Origin: Luteitalea sp.
GTDB taxonomy: Bacteria; Acidobacteriota; Vicinamibacteria; Vicinamibacterales; Vicinamibacteraceae
NCBI GenBank assembly: GCA_009377495.1
Contig: WHTZ01000012.1
Span: 52,270-116,269, forward strand
Direction: 5' to 3'
Length of the DNA stretch: 64,000 nt
Part shown: positions 1 through 9,083 of the stretch, piece by piece
Position numbering within the stretch: position 1 is the first letter of the stretch
Layout of the letters: each line of letters starts with the position of its first letter
The notes under the pieces: generated by a model
What the model saw: the letters and a program-made list of their open reading frames with translations, nothing else
Databases searched by the model: none
Told to the model about the DNA's origin: nothing
Made by a program: the position numbers and the translations under genes

Positions 1-207
1 GCCCAACACGAGCTTGAGGATGGTCGACTTGCCGGCGCCGCTCGCACCAAGGATGATCTTCGTGTGCCCGTTGATCAACGTGAAGCTGACCTCGCGCAGG
101 ACGATGAGATCGTCGAACGCCAGCGATACCTTGTCGAACACGACGACCGGCGCGCCCGGCCCGAGCGCCTCCTCGAGCGTCCACGTCGAGGACGATGTTT
201 GATCCAT
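1..207 (-). CDS. mlaF: MlaF-type ABC transporter ATP-binding protein, 3' part outside the window
   Basis: Only the first 69 codons are present; the gene runs off the left edge. Reading from the ATG at 207, the protein contains VVVFDKVSLAFDDLIVLREVSF followed by the Walker A motif GASGAGKST. This is the usual start of an ABC ATPase that energises an MlaE-type lipid permease. It lies 26 bp downstream of mlaE on the same strand, which supports a phospholipid-trafficking (Mla) ATPase working at the inner membrane. The Walker B and signature motifs are not visible because of truncation, so the assignment rests on Walker A plus context. Confidence 0.85.
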   Translation of the reverse strand, partial: MDQTSSSTWTLEEALGPGAPVVVFDKVSLAFDDLIVLREVSFTLINGHTKIILGASGAGKSTILKLVLG

Positions 208-233
208 AGATTCGCCGCACCAAGAATCACGGG

Positions 234-1004
234 CTAATACAAGAGCGTAATCAAGAGCCTGGTGACGAAGAAATTGATCGCCAGCACGGCCACCTGTGAG
301 ATGACGACGGCGTTGGCGGTCGCGCGGCCGACACCCTGCGTGCCGCCGGTCGTGCGCAGCCCCACGTGGCAGCCGATGCTGACGATCGCGAAGCCCAGGA
401 AGAACGGCTTGATCAGCCCCATCCACAGATCCTCCAGAAAGAGCCCATCGACGACGCCCGTCCAGTAGACCGTGGAAGCCACGCGCAACTGCGTGACCGC
501 CACGAGCCAACCGCCGACGATGCCGATGCCGGCAGAGACAACCGTCAGGACCGGTACCATGAACAGCCCGGCGAGGACGCGCGGCACAGCCAGCTTGCGG
601 ATCGGATCGGTGCCGAGCGCACGGAGCGCGCTGATCTGATCGGTCACCATCATCGAGCCGATCTCGGCGGCGATGACGGAGCCGACGCGGCCCGCGACCA
701 TCAGGGCGGTGAGCACCGGTCCCAGCTCTTTCACCATCGACGCGCTCACCAACCGGCCGACGACGCTGCGCGCGCCGAACTGATCGAGCGTCATGCCTGT
801 CTGCAGCGCCAGCACCGCGCCTGTGAACAACCCGGTGAGGACCACGACGGCCAGCGAGCCGACGCCGATGGCGTCGAACTGCTGAACGACGTCTCGGTAG
901 TAGAACGGACGCGTGACGGACGCGCGGAAGACGGCGACACACAGTTTGACGTATTCCTGCAGCTCCAGCAGCGCGCTCTTGAACCATTCCACCACGGCCG
1001 TCAC
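234..1004 (-). CDS. mlaE: MlaE family ABC transporter permease
   Basis: A 256-residue integral membrane protein of the MlaE permease family, the inner-membrane core of systems that move phospholipids between membranes. The family signature is clear around residues 113-137 ([20 protein letters not shown]). Several long hydrophobic segments fit the expected 5-6 helices. Its ATG overlaps the uvrB stop codon by 4 bp (ATGA), so it is probably translationally coupled to uvrB, and mlaF follows 26 bp downstream. No MlaD-type MCE gene is visible here; it may lie beyond the left edge. Confidence 0.92.
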   Translation of the reverse strand: MTAVVEWFKSALLELQEYVKLCVAVFRASVTRPFYYRDVVQQFDAIGVGSLAVVVLTGLFTGAVLALQTGMTLDQFGARSVVGRLVSASMVKELGPVLTALMVAGRVGSVIAAEIGSMMVTDQISALRALGTDPIRKLAVPRVLAGLFMVPVLTVVSAGIGIVGGWLVAVTQLRVASTVYWTGVVDGLFLEDLWMGLIKPFFLGFAIVSIGCHVGLRTTGGTQGVGRATANAVVISQVAVLAINFFVTRLLITLLY

Positions 1005-3016
1005 GCCACCCCCGCGGCGCCCGGCACGAGGCCGCGGAGCTTCTTGGCGCGATCGCGGAGCGCGGCGGCGCGCTCGAATTCCAGGTTGGCGGCGGCTGAT
1101 CGCATGTCCGCCTCGACCCGGACAATCGCCGCCCGCAGGTCCGCCTCGGAGTGAAACGCCTCGATGTCCTGGTCACGCACAAGTGGCACCGTGGCGTAGT
1201 CGCGCTCGTAGACGCTCGACAACACGTCGTCAATCTGCTTCACAATCGACGTTGGCGTGATGCCGTGATCCTGGTTGTAGGCTTCCTGGAGCGCGCGGCG
1301 TCGCTCGGTCTCGCTGATAGCTCGACGCATCGAGTCGGTCATCGCGTCGGCATACAGGATAGCGCGGCCGTTCACGTGCCGCGCGGCCCGGCCGACCGTC
1401 TGGATGAGCGACCCTGCCGAGCGTAGGAAGCCTTCTTTGTCGGCATCGAGAACCGCCACGAGTGAGACCTCCGGGAGGTCGAGTCCCTCGCGCAGGAGGT
1501 TGATCCCGACGAGCACGTCGAAGACGCCGCGTCGCAAGTCGCGGAGAATCTCCACGCGCTCGAGCGTGTCGATGTCCGAGTGCAGGTAGCGCACCCGCAC
1601 ACCCAGCTCCTGATAGTACTGCGTCAAGTCCTCCGCCATGCGCTTGGTCAGCGTCGTGACGAGGACGCGCTCGCCCGCCGTGGCGCGCTGCCGAATCTGC
1701 TGCAGGAGATCATCCACCTGGCCGGCCACAGGACGCACGTCAATGGGCGGGTCCACGAGCCCGGTCGGTCGCACGATCTGCTCGACCACGACGCCGCGCG
1801 ACTGGGTCAGCTCGTACGGGCCGGGCGTGGCGGAGACAAACACGATCTGCCCGACCCGCGCGCGCCACTCGTCGAAGTTGAGCGGACGATTGTCGAGCGC
1901 CGAGGGCAGCCGAAAGCCGTACTCGACCAACATCTCCTTGCGTGAGCGGTCGCCGTAGTACATGCCCCGGACTTGAGGGATGGTCTGGTGACTCTCGTCC
2001 GCGATGGTGAGCGCATCTGACGGCAGGTAATCGAGCAGCGTCGGCGGTGGCTCGCCGGCCGGCCGCCCGTTCAGGTGGCGGGCGTAGTTCTCGATGCCGT
2101 GGCAGTAGCCGATCTCTTTCATCATCGCGAGGTCGAACATCGTCCGCTGGTGGAGGCGTTGCGCTTCGAGCACCTTCCCCGCCGCCTCGAGCTGCGCGCG
2201 GTGCCAGGTCAGCTCCTCCTTGATGGACGCGATCGCGCGCGTGAGGCGCTCGCGCGGCGTCACGAAATGCGATTTCGGATAGATGGCCAAGCGATCGTGA
2301 TGCTGCAGCGTGCGGCCCGTCAGCGGGTCAATCGTGAGGAGCTCGTCCACCTCGTCGCCGAACAGCTCGACGCGGAACGCGTGCTCCTCGTACGACGGAA
2401 ACACCTCGACGACATCGCCGCGGACGCGGAAGGTGCCGCGCGTGAACTCCAGATCATTGCGCTCGTACTGGATGTCAACCAGCTTGCGCAAGATGTGGTC
2501 ACGCCCGATGCGCTGACCACGCTCGAGCGGAAGCAGCATACTGTAATAGGCCTCTGGCGAACCGAGGCCGTAGATGCACGAAACGCTCGCCACGATGATG
2601 ACGTCACGGCGCTCGAACAGCGACCGCGTGGCCGACAGACGCATGCGGTCGATCTCGTCGTTGATCGTGGCTTCTTTCTCGATATAGGTGTCGGTGGCTG
2701 GAACGTAGGCTTCCGGCTGGTAGTAGTCGTAGTAGGACACGAAGTACTCGACCGCGTTGTGCGGGAAGAAACGGCGGAACTCCTGATGGAGTTGCGCGGC
2801 GAGCGTCTTGTTGTGGACCATCACCAGCGTCGGGCGGTTCACGCGCGCAATCACCTGCGCCATCGTGAACGTCTTGCCCGAGCCCGTGACACCGAGAAGC
2901 GTTTGACATGGCACGGCCCGCTCGAGGCCGGTCACGAGCTCGTCGATCGCGCGCGGTTGATCGCCGCGCAGCTCGAAGTGGGTGACCAGATCGAAGCGGT
3001 CGTACCGGGACGGCAT
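1001..3016 (-). CDS. uvrB: Excinuclease ABC subunit B
   Basis: A 671-residue UvrB, the DNA-dependent ATPase of nucleotide excision repair that verifies damage and recruits UvrC. Walker A GVTGSGKT is at residues 42-49. The aromatic beta-hairpin ([12 protein letters not shown]) that clamps damaged DNA lies around residues 94-105. The helicase motif DESH is near the middle and SATPGPYE follows. The last 40 residues form a UVR motif with [10 protein letters not shown], the UvrC contact. Length is normal. The ATG at 3016 leads directly into the expected N-terminus. Being the first gene of an operon with lipid-transport genes is not an obvious functional link. Confidence 0.97.
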   Translation of the reverse strand: MPSRYDRFDLVTHFELRGDQPRAIDELVTGLERAVPCQTLLGVTGSGKTFTMAQVIARVNRPTLVMVHNKTLAAQLHQEFRRFFPHNAVEYFVSYYDYYQPEAYVPATDTYIEKEATINDEIDRMRLSATRSLFERRDVIIVASVSCIYGLGSPEAYYSMLLPLERGQRIGRDHILRKLVDIQYERNDLEFTRGTFRVRGDVVEVFPSYEEHAFRVELFGDEVDELLTIDPLTGRTLQHHDRLAIYPKSHFVTPRERLTRAIASIKEELTWHRAQLEAAGKVLEAQRLHQRTMFDLAMMKEIGYCHGIENYARHLNGRPAGEPPPTLLDYLPSDALTIADESHQTIPQVRGMYYGDRSRKEMLVEYGFRLPSALDNRPLNFDEWRARVGQIVFVSATPGPYELTQSRGVVVEQIVRPTGLVDPPIDVRPVAGQVDDLLQQIRQRATAGERVLVTTLTKRMAEDLTQYYQELGVRVRYLHSDIDTLERVEILRDLRRGVFDVLVGINLLREGLDLPEVSLVAVLDADKEGFLRSAGSLIQTVGRAARHVNGRAILYADAMTDSMRRAISETERRRALQEAYNQDHGITPTSIVKQIDDVLSSVYERDYATVPLVRDQDIEAFHSEADLRAAIVRVEADMRSAAANLEFERAAALRDRAKKLRGLVPGAAGVA

Positions 3017-3022
3017 GGAAGC

Positions 3023-3057
3023 AGGAATCGGGAACCGGGAATCGGGAATCAGGATTC
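3023..3057. repeat. Tandem heptamer repeat, five units
   Basis: Five consecutive 7-bp units (AGGAATC, GGGAACC, GGGAATC, GGGAATC, AGGATTC) sit just upstream of uvrB. The rest of the 155-bp gap (3017-3171) holds no gene. It contains one small hairpin at 3151-3165 and otherwise nothing recognisable. Confidence 0.8.
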
Positions 3058-3150
3058 ACGCTTCGCGATCGGCGAACCCAGGATTCTGGTGGCGGCCCGG
3101 CAGGGCACGCGACAGCTTGGAATGGTACCACAAGGCGAAAAGGAGATTGG

Positions 3151-3165
3151 GAGTCGAAACGACTC
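3151..3165 (-). terminator. Possible weak terminator after the VWFA gene
   Basis: GAGTCG-AAA-CGACTC is a 6-bp stem with a 3-nt loop. On the minus strand it begins 7 bp after the stop of the VWFA gene and is followed, about 9 nt later, by CCTTTT. The stem is short and the T-run is displaced, so termination is only possible. Confidence 0.35.
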
Positions 3166-3171
3166 GCGGCC

Positions 3172-4092
3172 TCATTTTTCCGCGCGATAGAGGGCAAAGT
3201 AGCCCTTGCGCGTCCGCAGCTTCACATCCTTGACATCGTCTCGCGTCAGACGTACATGCAGCTTGCGCCACGTTCCGTCTTGCCGTTCGTTCGTCGAGAT
3301 GTAGCCGAGGATATACCGCCCCTTGATCTCGTCGAGCACACGGGCATACGCGGCGTCGAGCTCTTTCACGGACATCGGGAAGAACGCCTCTCCGCCACTC
3401 TCGTCCGTGATCTGCTGGAGGCGGAGCCGCTGCTCGAGCCTGACGCTCGGCGGCTGGTGCTCCAGCAAGCCAATCGCGTAGATAGTAACGTCGGAGGTAC
3501 GCACGAGGTCCAAGAGCTCGGTAAAGCTCGATGTGCTCGACGTGTCGCCACCATCGGTGTACAAAGCCAAGACCTTGTCGCCGTCCTGATCGAATGCGCC
3601 GTGGAGATAGACGCTGAGCGCGTCGTACAGCGCCGTCCACCCCTCCGGGGGTTGACCGCGGATCCGCTCGACCAGTCGGGGGAATTGACTCGACTGGAAG
3701 CGCGCCAGGCGCACCTCGGTGGCGAAGTCGACCACGGTCATGTCGTCGGGCGCGGGCACGAGTCTGAGAAACTTGATGGCAGCCGTGCGAGCAAAGCGAA
3801 TGTCATCCTCCATGCTGCCACTCGTGTCGAGGAGGAGGCCAACGTGAAGCGGCAGCTCGTCTGGAAGGTCATCGCCGTGTGCGAACAACCGGACGGTCTG
3901 CCGGCGCCCGTCCTCGAGCACGACGAAGTCCTCTGGTGTCAAACCGCTCACCAGCGCCCCGTTGTCGTCGATGACCGCCACGCCGACACGGACGAGCGGA
4001 TCGGCGGTGGTCCGGAACACTTCCTGCGCCGACACGGGGGCCGCCACCGCAGCCACCAAGACGCCCAAGAGCAGCTCGCGCATACGCCACAC
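3172..4092 (-). CDS. Secreted VWFA domain protein
   Basis: A 306-residue protein with a signal peptide (hydrophobic residues 5-20, cleavage near PVSAQE). A short N-terminal region contains VFVVLEDG-like beta structure, followed by a von Willebrand factor A domain. The metal-ion site motif DTSGS is at residues 89-93, with LYTDGGDTSS further on. Residues around GYISTNERQDGTWRKLHVRL are typical of the VWFA-related family that is abundant in acidobacteria. Role is unknown; such proteins are presumed to mediate metal-dependent protein binding outside the cytoplasm. The gene stands alone and is divergent from the DHH gene. Confidence 0.85.
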   Translation of the reverse strand: MWRMRELLLGVLVAAVAAPVSAQEVFRTTADPLVRVGVAVIDDNGALVSGLTPEDFVVLEDGRRQTVRLFAHGDDLPDELPLHVGLLLDTSGSMEDDIRFARTAAIKFLRLVPAPDDMTVVDFATEVRLARFQSSQFPRLVERIRGQPPEGWTALYDALSVYLHGAFDQDGDKVLALYTDGGDTSSTSSFTELLDLVRTSDVTIYAIGLLEHQPPSVRLEQRLRLQQITDESGGEAFFPMSVKELDAAYARVLDEIKGRYILGYISTNERQDGTWRKLHVRLTRDDVKDVKLRTRKGYFALYRAEK

Positions 4093-4208
4093 CCAATAAT
4101 CAGCGGCCCCGAATCGCCGAATCCGGCATCACCAGGACAATGACGCACAGCATAACCCAGGGGCGTGCCGGCCGCGAGCCCAACCATGAGGGGGTGCGCG
4201 ACTAGGCG

Positions 4209-4214
4209 TATAAT
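4209..4214 (+). promoter_or_regulatory. Perfect -10 hexamer upstream of the DHH phosphoesterase gene
   Basis: TATAAT occurs 43 bp before the chosen ATG (4257) in a GC-rich intergenic region. No convincing TTGACA lies 16-18 bp upstream (the bases there read ATGAGG), so it is only a -10 match. Confidence 0.4.
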
Positions 4215-4256
4215 GAATGATTGGCGTCCCCAGCGCGTCCGGGGGCACCGCCGGCT

Positions 4257-5696
4257 ATGAAGTGTCTCGCCATTTGTCAGACCGAGCTGATGGTTCGGAC
4301 GCTCGACCGCATCCTCAGCTCGACCTTCGAGCTCGACTTCCTCGTTGAAAACCGAGCCTTGGCTCGTCGGTTACACGACGCAGGAATTCGCGTCACCGCC
4401 GCGGACTGCTGTCGGGTTGACACATACCTCAAAGCGGACCTGTCGCCACAGACCTGCGTCATCATCGAAGACAACAGGCGGCGGAGCTTACGACGACTGG
4501 TTGAAGCAGTGCGCGACGCCGGGGGGTCCCTCATGTATGTGCTCTCCACCGGCTCGTCGACACGTGCCGCCGACGATGTGCGACAGCGATATCCGGAGGT
4601 CACACAGTTCACGCTCGCCGAGCTCACAGAACCGACGCTCGTCGCAGAGCTGAGTCGGTCGTTGACACGCGCGCGCGTACAGCAGTACCAGCGGTACTTC
4701 GAATACGCTGACCGCGTGCTCATCCTGCTCCACGACGACCCGGACCCCGACGCCCTCGCCAGCGGCCTCACCCTCCGTTACATCCTCCGCCGACGCCGCG
4801 CCACCTGCACCATTGGTGCCTTGCGACCGATGACCCGCCCAGAGAACTTGCGCATGGCGCGGCTCCTCGACATCCCTGTCGATCCGGTCTCGTCCGCGGA
4901 CTTCGAGAAGTACGACCGCATCGCAACTGTGGACGTGCAGCCACATTGTGTCGACGGCCTCTCGCGCGTGGACCTCGTCATCGATCACCACCCAGAGCAA
5001 ACCGGCTACAACACGGTCTTCAAGGACATTCGGCCTGACTACGGCTCAACCAGCACGATCCTCTGGGAGCACATGCGTGCCGTGGACTTCGACGTCTCCG
5101 AGCGCAACGCCACGGCAATGCTGTACGCGATCAAGTCGGACACGCTGTTCTTCGCGCGGCACACGAACCGGCAAGACCTCGAAGCCTTCACCTACCTCTA
5201 TCCACTGGCGGATCCCGCGCTCATCCGGAAGATGGAGGGCGCCGAGATCACGCATGAGCGACTCGAGTACGTGATGCGCGCGCTCGCGGCCAGCGTGCAC
5301 GAAGACCAGGTCTTCTGCGGCTGTCTCGGCGAGGCGCCGCGTGAGGACCTCATCACCTACGCGGCCGACTTCTTCCTCGAGCTCGAGGACACGCGCTGGA
5401 CGATCATCGCGGGTATCGTGGGCGACCGGCTGGTCGTCTCACTCCGGAATCTCGGTTACGCGCGGAACGCCGGCGAGTTCGTCAAGCGCGCGTTCGCAGA
5501 TCTCGGCAGCGCCGGCGGCCACCGCTCGCTCGCCAAGGCAGTGGTGCCGTTCGAGGCGTTCGTGCAGAAGCACGACGCCCGCACGCCAGAGGAAATCGCG
5601 CGCCGCCTCAGCGAGCTCACACACCGATTCCTGCACGAACAAAACGGCAAAGCCAAGGACAGGGACGTGGCGGTTGCGCAGAAGGCAACTATCTAG
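4257..5696 (+). CDS. TrkA-N/DHH-DHHA1 phosphoesterase (NrnA-like)
   Basis: A 479-residue fusion. Residues 1-115 resemble a TrkA-N/RCK nucleotide-binding module (MKCLAICQ, then VIIEDNRRRSLRRLV). The remainder is a DHH phosphoesterase: HDDPDPDA (159-166), IATVDVQ (about 222-228), DHH at 243-245 and the DHHA1 motif GGHRSLAK near the C-terminus. DHH enzymes of this type hydrolyse nanoRNA, pAp or cyclic dinucleotides with Mn2+; the exact substrate cannot be read from sequence. An in-frame TTG at 4221 would add 12 residues. The ATG was preferred because the family-like sequence begins there. Confidence 0.82.
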   Translation: MKCLAICQTELMVRTLDRILSSTFELDFLVENRALARRLHDAGIRVTAADCCRVDTYLKADLSPQTCVIIEDNRRRSLRRLVEAVRDAGGSLMYVLSTGSSTRAADDVRQRYPEVTQFTLAELTEPTLVAELSRSLTRARVQQYQRYFEYADRVLILLHDDPDPDALASGLTLRYILRRRRATCTIGALRPMTRPENLRMARLLDIPVDPVSSADFEKYDRIATVDVQPHCVDGLSRVDLVIDHHPEQTGYNTVFKDIRPDYGSTSTILWEHMRAVDFDVSERNATAMLYAIKSDTLFFARHTNRQDLEAFTYLYPLADPALIRKMEGAEITHERLEYVMRALAASVHEDQVFCGCLGEAPREDLITYAADFFLELEDTRWTIIAGIVGDRLVVSLRNLGYARNAGEFVKRAFADLGSAGGHRSLAKAVVPFEAFVQKHDARTPEEIARRLSELTHRFLHEQNGKAKDRDVAVAQKATI

Positions 5697-5723
5697 GTCA
5701 ATGCACAATGCTCAATGCGCATG

Positions 5724-6896
5724 TCACCCCAACGCTTCGTCCACATCGGCGATTAAGTCGTCCACGTCCTCCAACCCCACCGACAGACGCAGCATGCCTT
5801 TCGTGACCCCTGCTTGCACGAGTTGTTCGTCGGTATAGCCGAAGTGCGACGTGAGCACCGGGAGGCTGCAGAGGCTTTCCACCCCGCCGAGGCTGGCGGC
5901 GCGCTGGAACACTCGTAGGCGATCGAAGACCCGCGCCGCCCCCTCGAGCCCGTCGTCGACCTCGAAGGTCACCATACCTCCAAAGCCACACATCTGACGG
6001 TTCGCAATCGCGTGGTCCGGATCGCACGGCAGCCCGGGATAGTACGCACGCATCACACGGCGGTCGGACGCCAAGAATTCCGCCACACGTTGCGCGCTCT
6101 GGTTGTGGCGCGCCACCCGAACTGGCAGCGTCTTCAGCCCGCGGCTCAGGCGGTCGCCCGCCGCAGGGTCCAGCACGCTCCCGAACAGCCTGCGGGCGCG
6201 CGCGACTCGATCGATGAGCACGCGCGGACCCATGACCGCCCCAGCCATCACGTCGCTGTGGCCGTTCAAGTACTTCGTCCCGCTGTGCATGACCAGGTCG
6301 ACGCCCAACGCGATCGGCTGCTGGTTGATTGGCGTTGCGAACGTGTTGTCCATGATCGAGATGACCTGGCGGCTGCGGCAGGCCTTGGCACACGCGGCGA
6401 TGTCGACGCAGCGAAGCGTCGGGTTGACCGGCGACTCGAACCACAGGACGCGCGTCTGCTCCGTGAACGCAGCAGCGGGATCCGACAACGACGCCGGTTC
6501 GACGAACCGGGCCCTGACGCCGAAGCGCCGGAGCACGTCCTGGATCAAGTGCAGCGTCCCGCCATACACCGCGGTGGAACACACCACCTCGTCGCCTGCT
6601 TCGAGGAGCGCGAACAGTGTCGTGGCGGTTGCCGCCATCCCCGAGGACAAGACCAGTGCGGCCTCGGCGCCTTCCACAGCCGCCAGCTTTGCCTCCACAG
6701 CCGTGAGCGTCGGATTCTCGTATCGCGTGTAGAGAAACTTCGACGAGCGTCCCTCCGCATACGCCTGCACCTCAGCCGCCGAGGAGAACAGGAACGTCGT
6801 CGTCTCGTAGATTGGCGTGACGAGCGGTGACGCGTCCGCCACCGCTCCCTCTGCCTCGTGGATCAGCCTCGTGCTCAGTCCTTTCGCTTTCGTCAT
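5724..6896 (-). CDS. Cys/Met metabolism PLP-dependent enzyme (cystathionine gamma-synthase/lyase or methionine gamma-lyase type)
   Basis: A 390-residue PLP enzyme of the trans-sulfuration family. YTRYENPT (56-63) is the conserved phosphate/substrate segment, SSGMAA (84-89) binds PLP phosphate, DNTFATP (183-189) stacks under the cofactor, and K208 in HSGTKYLNGHSD is the Schiff-base lysine. Members include MetB, MetC, cystathionine gamma-lyase and methionine gamma-lyase, and motif inspection does not separate them. The gene is convergent with the DHH gene and 30 bp downstream of the patatin-like gene on the same strand. Confidence 0.85.
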   Translation of the reverse strand: MTKAKGLSTRLIHEAEGAVADASPLVTPIYETTTFLFSSAAEVQAYAEGRSSKFLYTRYENPTLTAVEAKLAAVEGAEAALVLSSGMAATATTLFALLEAGDEVVCSTAVYGGTLHLIQDVLRRFGVRARFVEPASLSDPAAAFTEQTRVLWFESPVNPTLRCVDIAACAKACRSRQVISIMDNTFATPINQQPIALGVDLVMHSGTKYLNGHSDVMAGAVMGPRVLIDRVARARRLFGSVLDPAAGDRLSRGLKTLPVRVARHNQSAQRVAEFLASDRRVMRAYYPGLPCDPDHAIANRQMCGFGGMVTFEVDDGLEGAARVFDRLRVFQRAASLGGVESLCSLPVLTSHFGYTDEQLVQAGVTKGMLRLSVGLEDVDDLIADVDEALG

Positions 6897-6926
6897 GGTC
6901 GTCTCACGGAGGAACGGTTGACCCTG

Positions 6927-8342
6927 CTACTTTTCGCGCCCGAGCTTCCAGAGCTCGGCTCTCAGCTCCTGGGTGTTGCCGACGACTGGCACGATGAACT
7001 GCCGGTACGCATCCTCGTAACCGCGTTGCATCAGCTCGTGCAAGGTGTGACGCCGATCCGACCGCTCATCGTAGACCCCGCCGAAATCGAACGGGCCGAG
7101 CGGGTTGTGCGCCGGCTGAATGTGGAAGAGCGCCAAGAAGCGGTCGAACAGCGCGGTGGTCGCGTCGCGAACGGCCGCCGCCTCGACCGACGCTAGATAC
7201 TCACCCGCCCAGGCGCGCGGATGCACGCGACGCGACGCCAGCGCGTGAGGGCGCTCGAGGGGCGGCGTGGCTGACACCAGAATCACCTGCTCTGTTCCTG
7301 CCGCCGACACCTCCTCGAGCAACCGCACCAGGCCGCCCGGCCGGTCGGCGAGTCGGTGGCTCTCGCCACGCCACACGCTTTCTGTCGCGAACGTCAACAG
7401 GTGCGGCTCGGCGATCATCGGCACAACGAGCGCCCCACCCACCGCATCGAATACGTGGTCGCGTCCGATCCCTGCAAGATCGATCAGCTCCCCGGCCCGG
7501 CCCGCCAAACCACTCTCCGCACCTCGGAAGAAACGACGACGATGTGGGTCTTGCAACAGACCAAAAACGAGATCTCGGTGCGTGTCGAGATCGTGGCACG
7601 TGATAATCAGCTCGCGCGAGCCCGGCTGACCAAGGTTCTCCAGCAACAGCTCCGCGTACCGCCGGCTGATGTCGCGACGGCCCGGTTGCACAACCGGCGC
7701 GGCTCCACGGACGAACTGCCAAAAGCTCGCCACGACGCGTGCGAGCGCCTGAGAGGCGTCGAGCGGCGCGCCAAGCGCGAGCCACCACGGTTCACCCCGG
7801 CTGCGCCGCCGGTGCCGCCCGAGCTGCGCGTAGAGCCACTCCACCGCGAGGCACAACAACGCAGCCAGCAAGGAGAGCACCGCAAGGCGCGGGATGTAGG
7901 TGACGAACACATCTCGCCGGAAGCTCGTAGCGAGCAGCTCGACGAACCAGCGAGCCACAACGCCGTTGCCGTCGAGATGCAGAATCTGTAGGACTAGCGC
8001 GACCGGATAGAGAAGCGCTCCGAGCAGAAGGAGCGCCACGGGCAGCGCCAGGGCACCAAAGGCGAGAAGCAGTGCCCAGCCTGCGACACGCCACATACGC
8101 CTCCAGCGATATAATTTGCTGACGCCCCTGAGCGGCTCCCACAGGCCATCCGGCTCCCATAGTCGACCGCCGGCATCGACCGCAGCCAGCACCGCTCCGG
8201 CGGCGCCGATGCCGCGGCCCCCAAGCAGGTCGATTTTGACGCCCGCTTCGGTGAGCGCCTTGAGCACGCCCGCGTGATAGGCCCCGGCCGATCCCGTGCC
8301 GGTCAACACGAGCGCCGTACGCAACCGTGGCGAGTACGACAC
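6927..8342 (-). CDS. Patatin-like membrane protein lacking the serine nucleophile
   Basis: About 471 residues from a GTG at 8342. The N-terminus has the patatin glycine-rich motif GTGSAGAYHAGVLKAL. Where catalytic patatins have GxSxG the protein reads GGRGIGAAGA, so the serine is glycine. After this come two to three strongly hydrophobic segments (AGWALLLAFGALALPVALLLL; IPRLAVLSLLAALLCLAVEWL) interrupting the patatin fold, then DAVGGA, a possible relic of the Asp motif. A longer reading frame with ATG at 8429 would add a Ser/Thr-only tract lying inside greA, which is unlikely. Function is unknown; lipid acyl hydrolysis is doubtful without the serine. Confidence 0.7.
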   Translation of the reverse strand: MSYSPRLRTALVLTGTGSAGAYHAGVLKALTEAGVKIDLLGGRGIGAAGAVLAAVDAGGRLWEPDGLWEPLRGVSKLYRWRRMWRVAGWALLLAFGALALPVALLLLGALLYPVALVLQILHLDGNGVVARWFVELLATSFRRDVFVTYIPRLAVLSLLAALLCLAVEWLYAQLGRHRRRSRGEPWWLALGAPLDASQALARVVASFWQFVRGAAPVVQPGRRDISRRYAELLLENLGQPGSRELIITCHDLDTHRDLVFGLLQDPHRRRFFRGAESGLAGRAGELIDLAGIGRDHVFDAVGGALVVPMIAEPHLLTFATESVWRGESHRLADRPGGLVRLLEEVSAAGTEQVILVSATPPLERPHALASRRVHPRAWAGEYLASVEAAAVRDATTALFDRFLALFHIQPAHNPLGPFDFGGVYDERSDRRHTLHELMQRGYEDAYRQFIVPVVGNTQELRAELWKLGREK

Positions 8343-8361
8343 CGGTGGGCGAAGCAGCGCC

Positions 8362-8841
8362 TCACCCGCGCTGCTGGTTGTCGTCGTGGATCGTGACGAG
8401 CTTGACGAGCTCGAAGGACCGCTGGCCATTAGGCGTGGGTACGTTGACCTCGTCGCCCTCCTCTTTGCCGACGAGCGCTCGACCGATGGGCGAAGCGGTC
8501 GAGATGAGCCCTCGCTCGACGTCCGCGTCCTCGGGCATTACCAGCCTGTACACCATTGAGGTGCCGTCCGCTTCGCGCACGTGCACCGTCGAGCCGAACG
8601 CCGCCCGGTCCCGCGGAATCTTGTCGAGGTTGAGCAGCGCCAGCTCGGAGAGGCGCTTCTGAAGCATTCCAATACGCGCCTGAACGAGGCCTTGCCGTTC
8701 CTTGGCCGCTTGGTACTCCGCGTTCTCGCGAAGATCCCCTAGCTCGCGCGCCCGCCGGATCTCCTGCGGCAGCTCCCTCTTGAGCTCTCGCTCGAGTGCT
8801 TGAAGCTCGTCTTCGAACCGCTTGAGTAACTGCGACTTCAT
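8362..8841 (-). CDS. greA: Transcription elongation factor GreA
   Basis: A 159-residue GreA/GreB-type factor that stimulates transcript cleavage in backtracked RNA polymerase. Residues 1-75 form the N-terminal coiled coil, including RELGDLRENAEYQAAKERQ with the conserved acidic tip. The C-terminal FKBP-like domain includes GSTVHV and SPIGRALVGKEEGDEV. The length is normal. It is 19 bp upstream of the patatin-like gene and may be co-transcribed with it. Confidence 0.95.
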   Translation of the reverse strand: MKSQLLKRFEDELQALERELKRELPQEIRRARELGDLRENAEYQAAKERQGLVQARIGMLQKRLSELALLNLDKIPRDRAAFGSTVHVREADGTSMVYRLVMPEDADVERGLISTASPIGRALVGKEEGDEVNVPTPNGQRSFELVKLVTIHDDNQQRG

Positions 8842-8996
8842 CTACGTTCCGACGGAAGAAGCACCGTCCCTGGTTTCGTGACGCTGCCGAACCCCTCAAC
8901 AGACCGTGGAAACACTTGCAGGGCGAGGAAGTTTGGCCCATATCGCACTTCACTCGCCCTGCTCATCGGCATCTTAGCATCAAGGGGTACAGGGAC

Positions 8997-9028
8997 AAAG
9001 GGATAAAGGGATAGAGGGATAGAGGGTC
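8997..9028. repeat. Tandem octamer repeat in the greA/methyltransferase divergent gap
   Basis: Four consecutive 8-bp units (AAAGGGAT, AAAGGGAT, AGAGGGAT, AGAGGGTC) followed by purine-rich GGGGCGAGGGGCGAG. The 242-bp gap 8842-9083 separates two divergent genes and must hold both promoters, but no good -35/-10 pair was found in it. Confidence 0.8.
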
Positions 9029-9083
9029 AGGGGCGAGGGGCGAGCGAAGCGAGCTCCGTTCTCTGATAGTCTGCTGTTGGAAG

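Noticed and set aside
3023..3057. CRISPR-like array
   Set aside because: Units are 7 bp and contiguous with no spacers; the same applies to the 8-bp units at 8997-9028.
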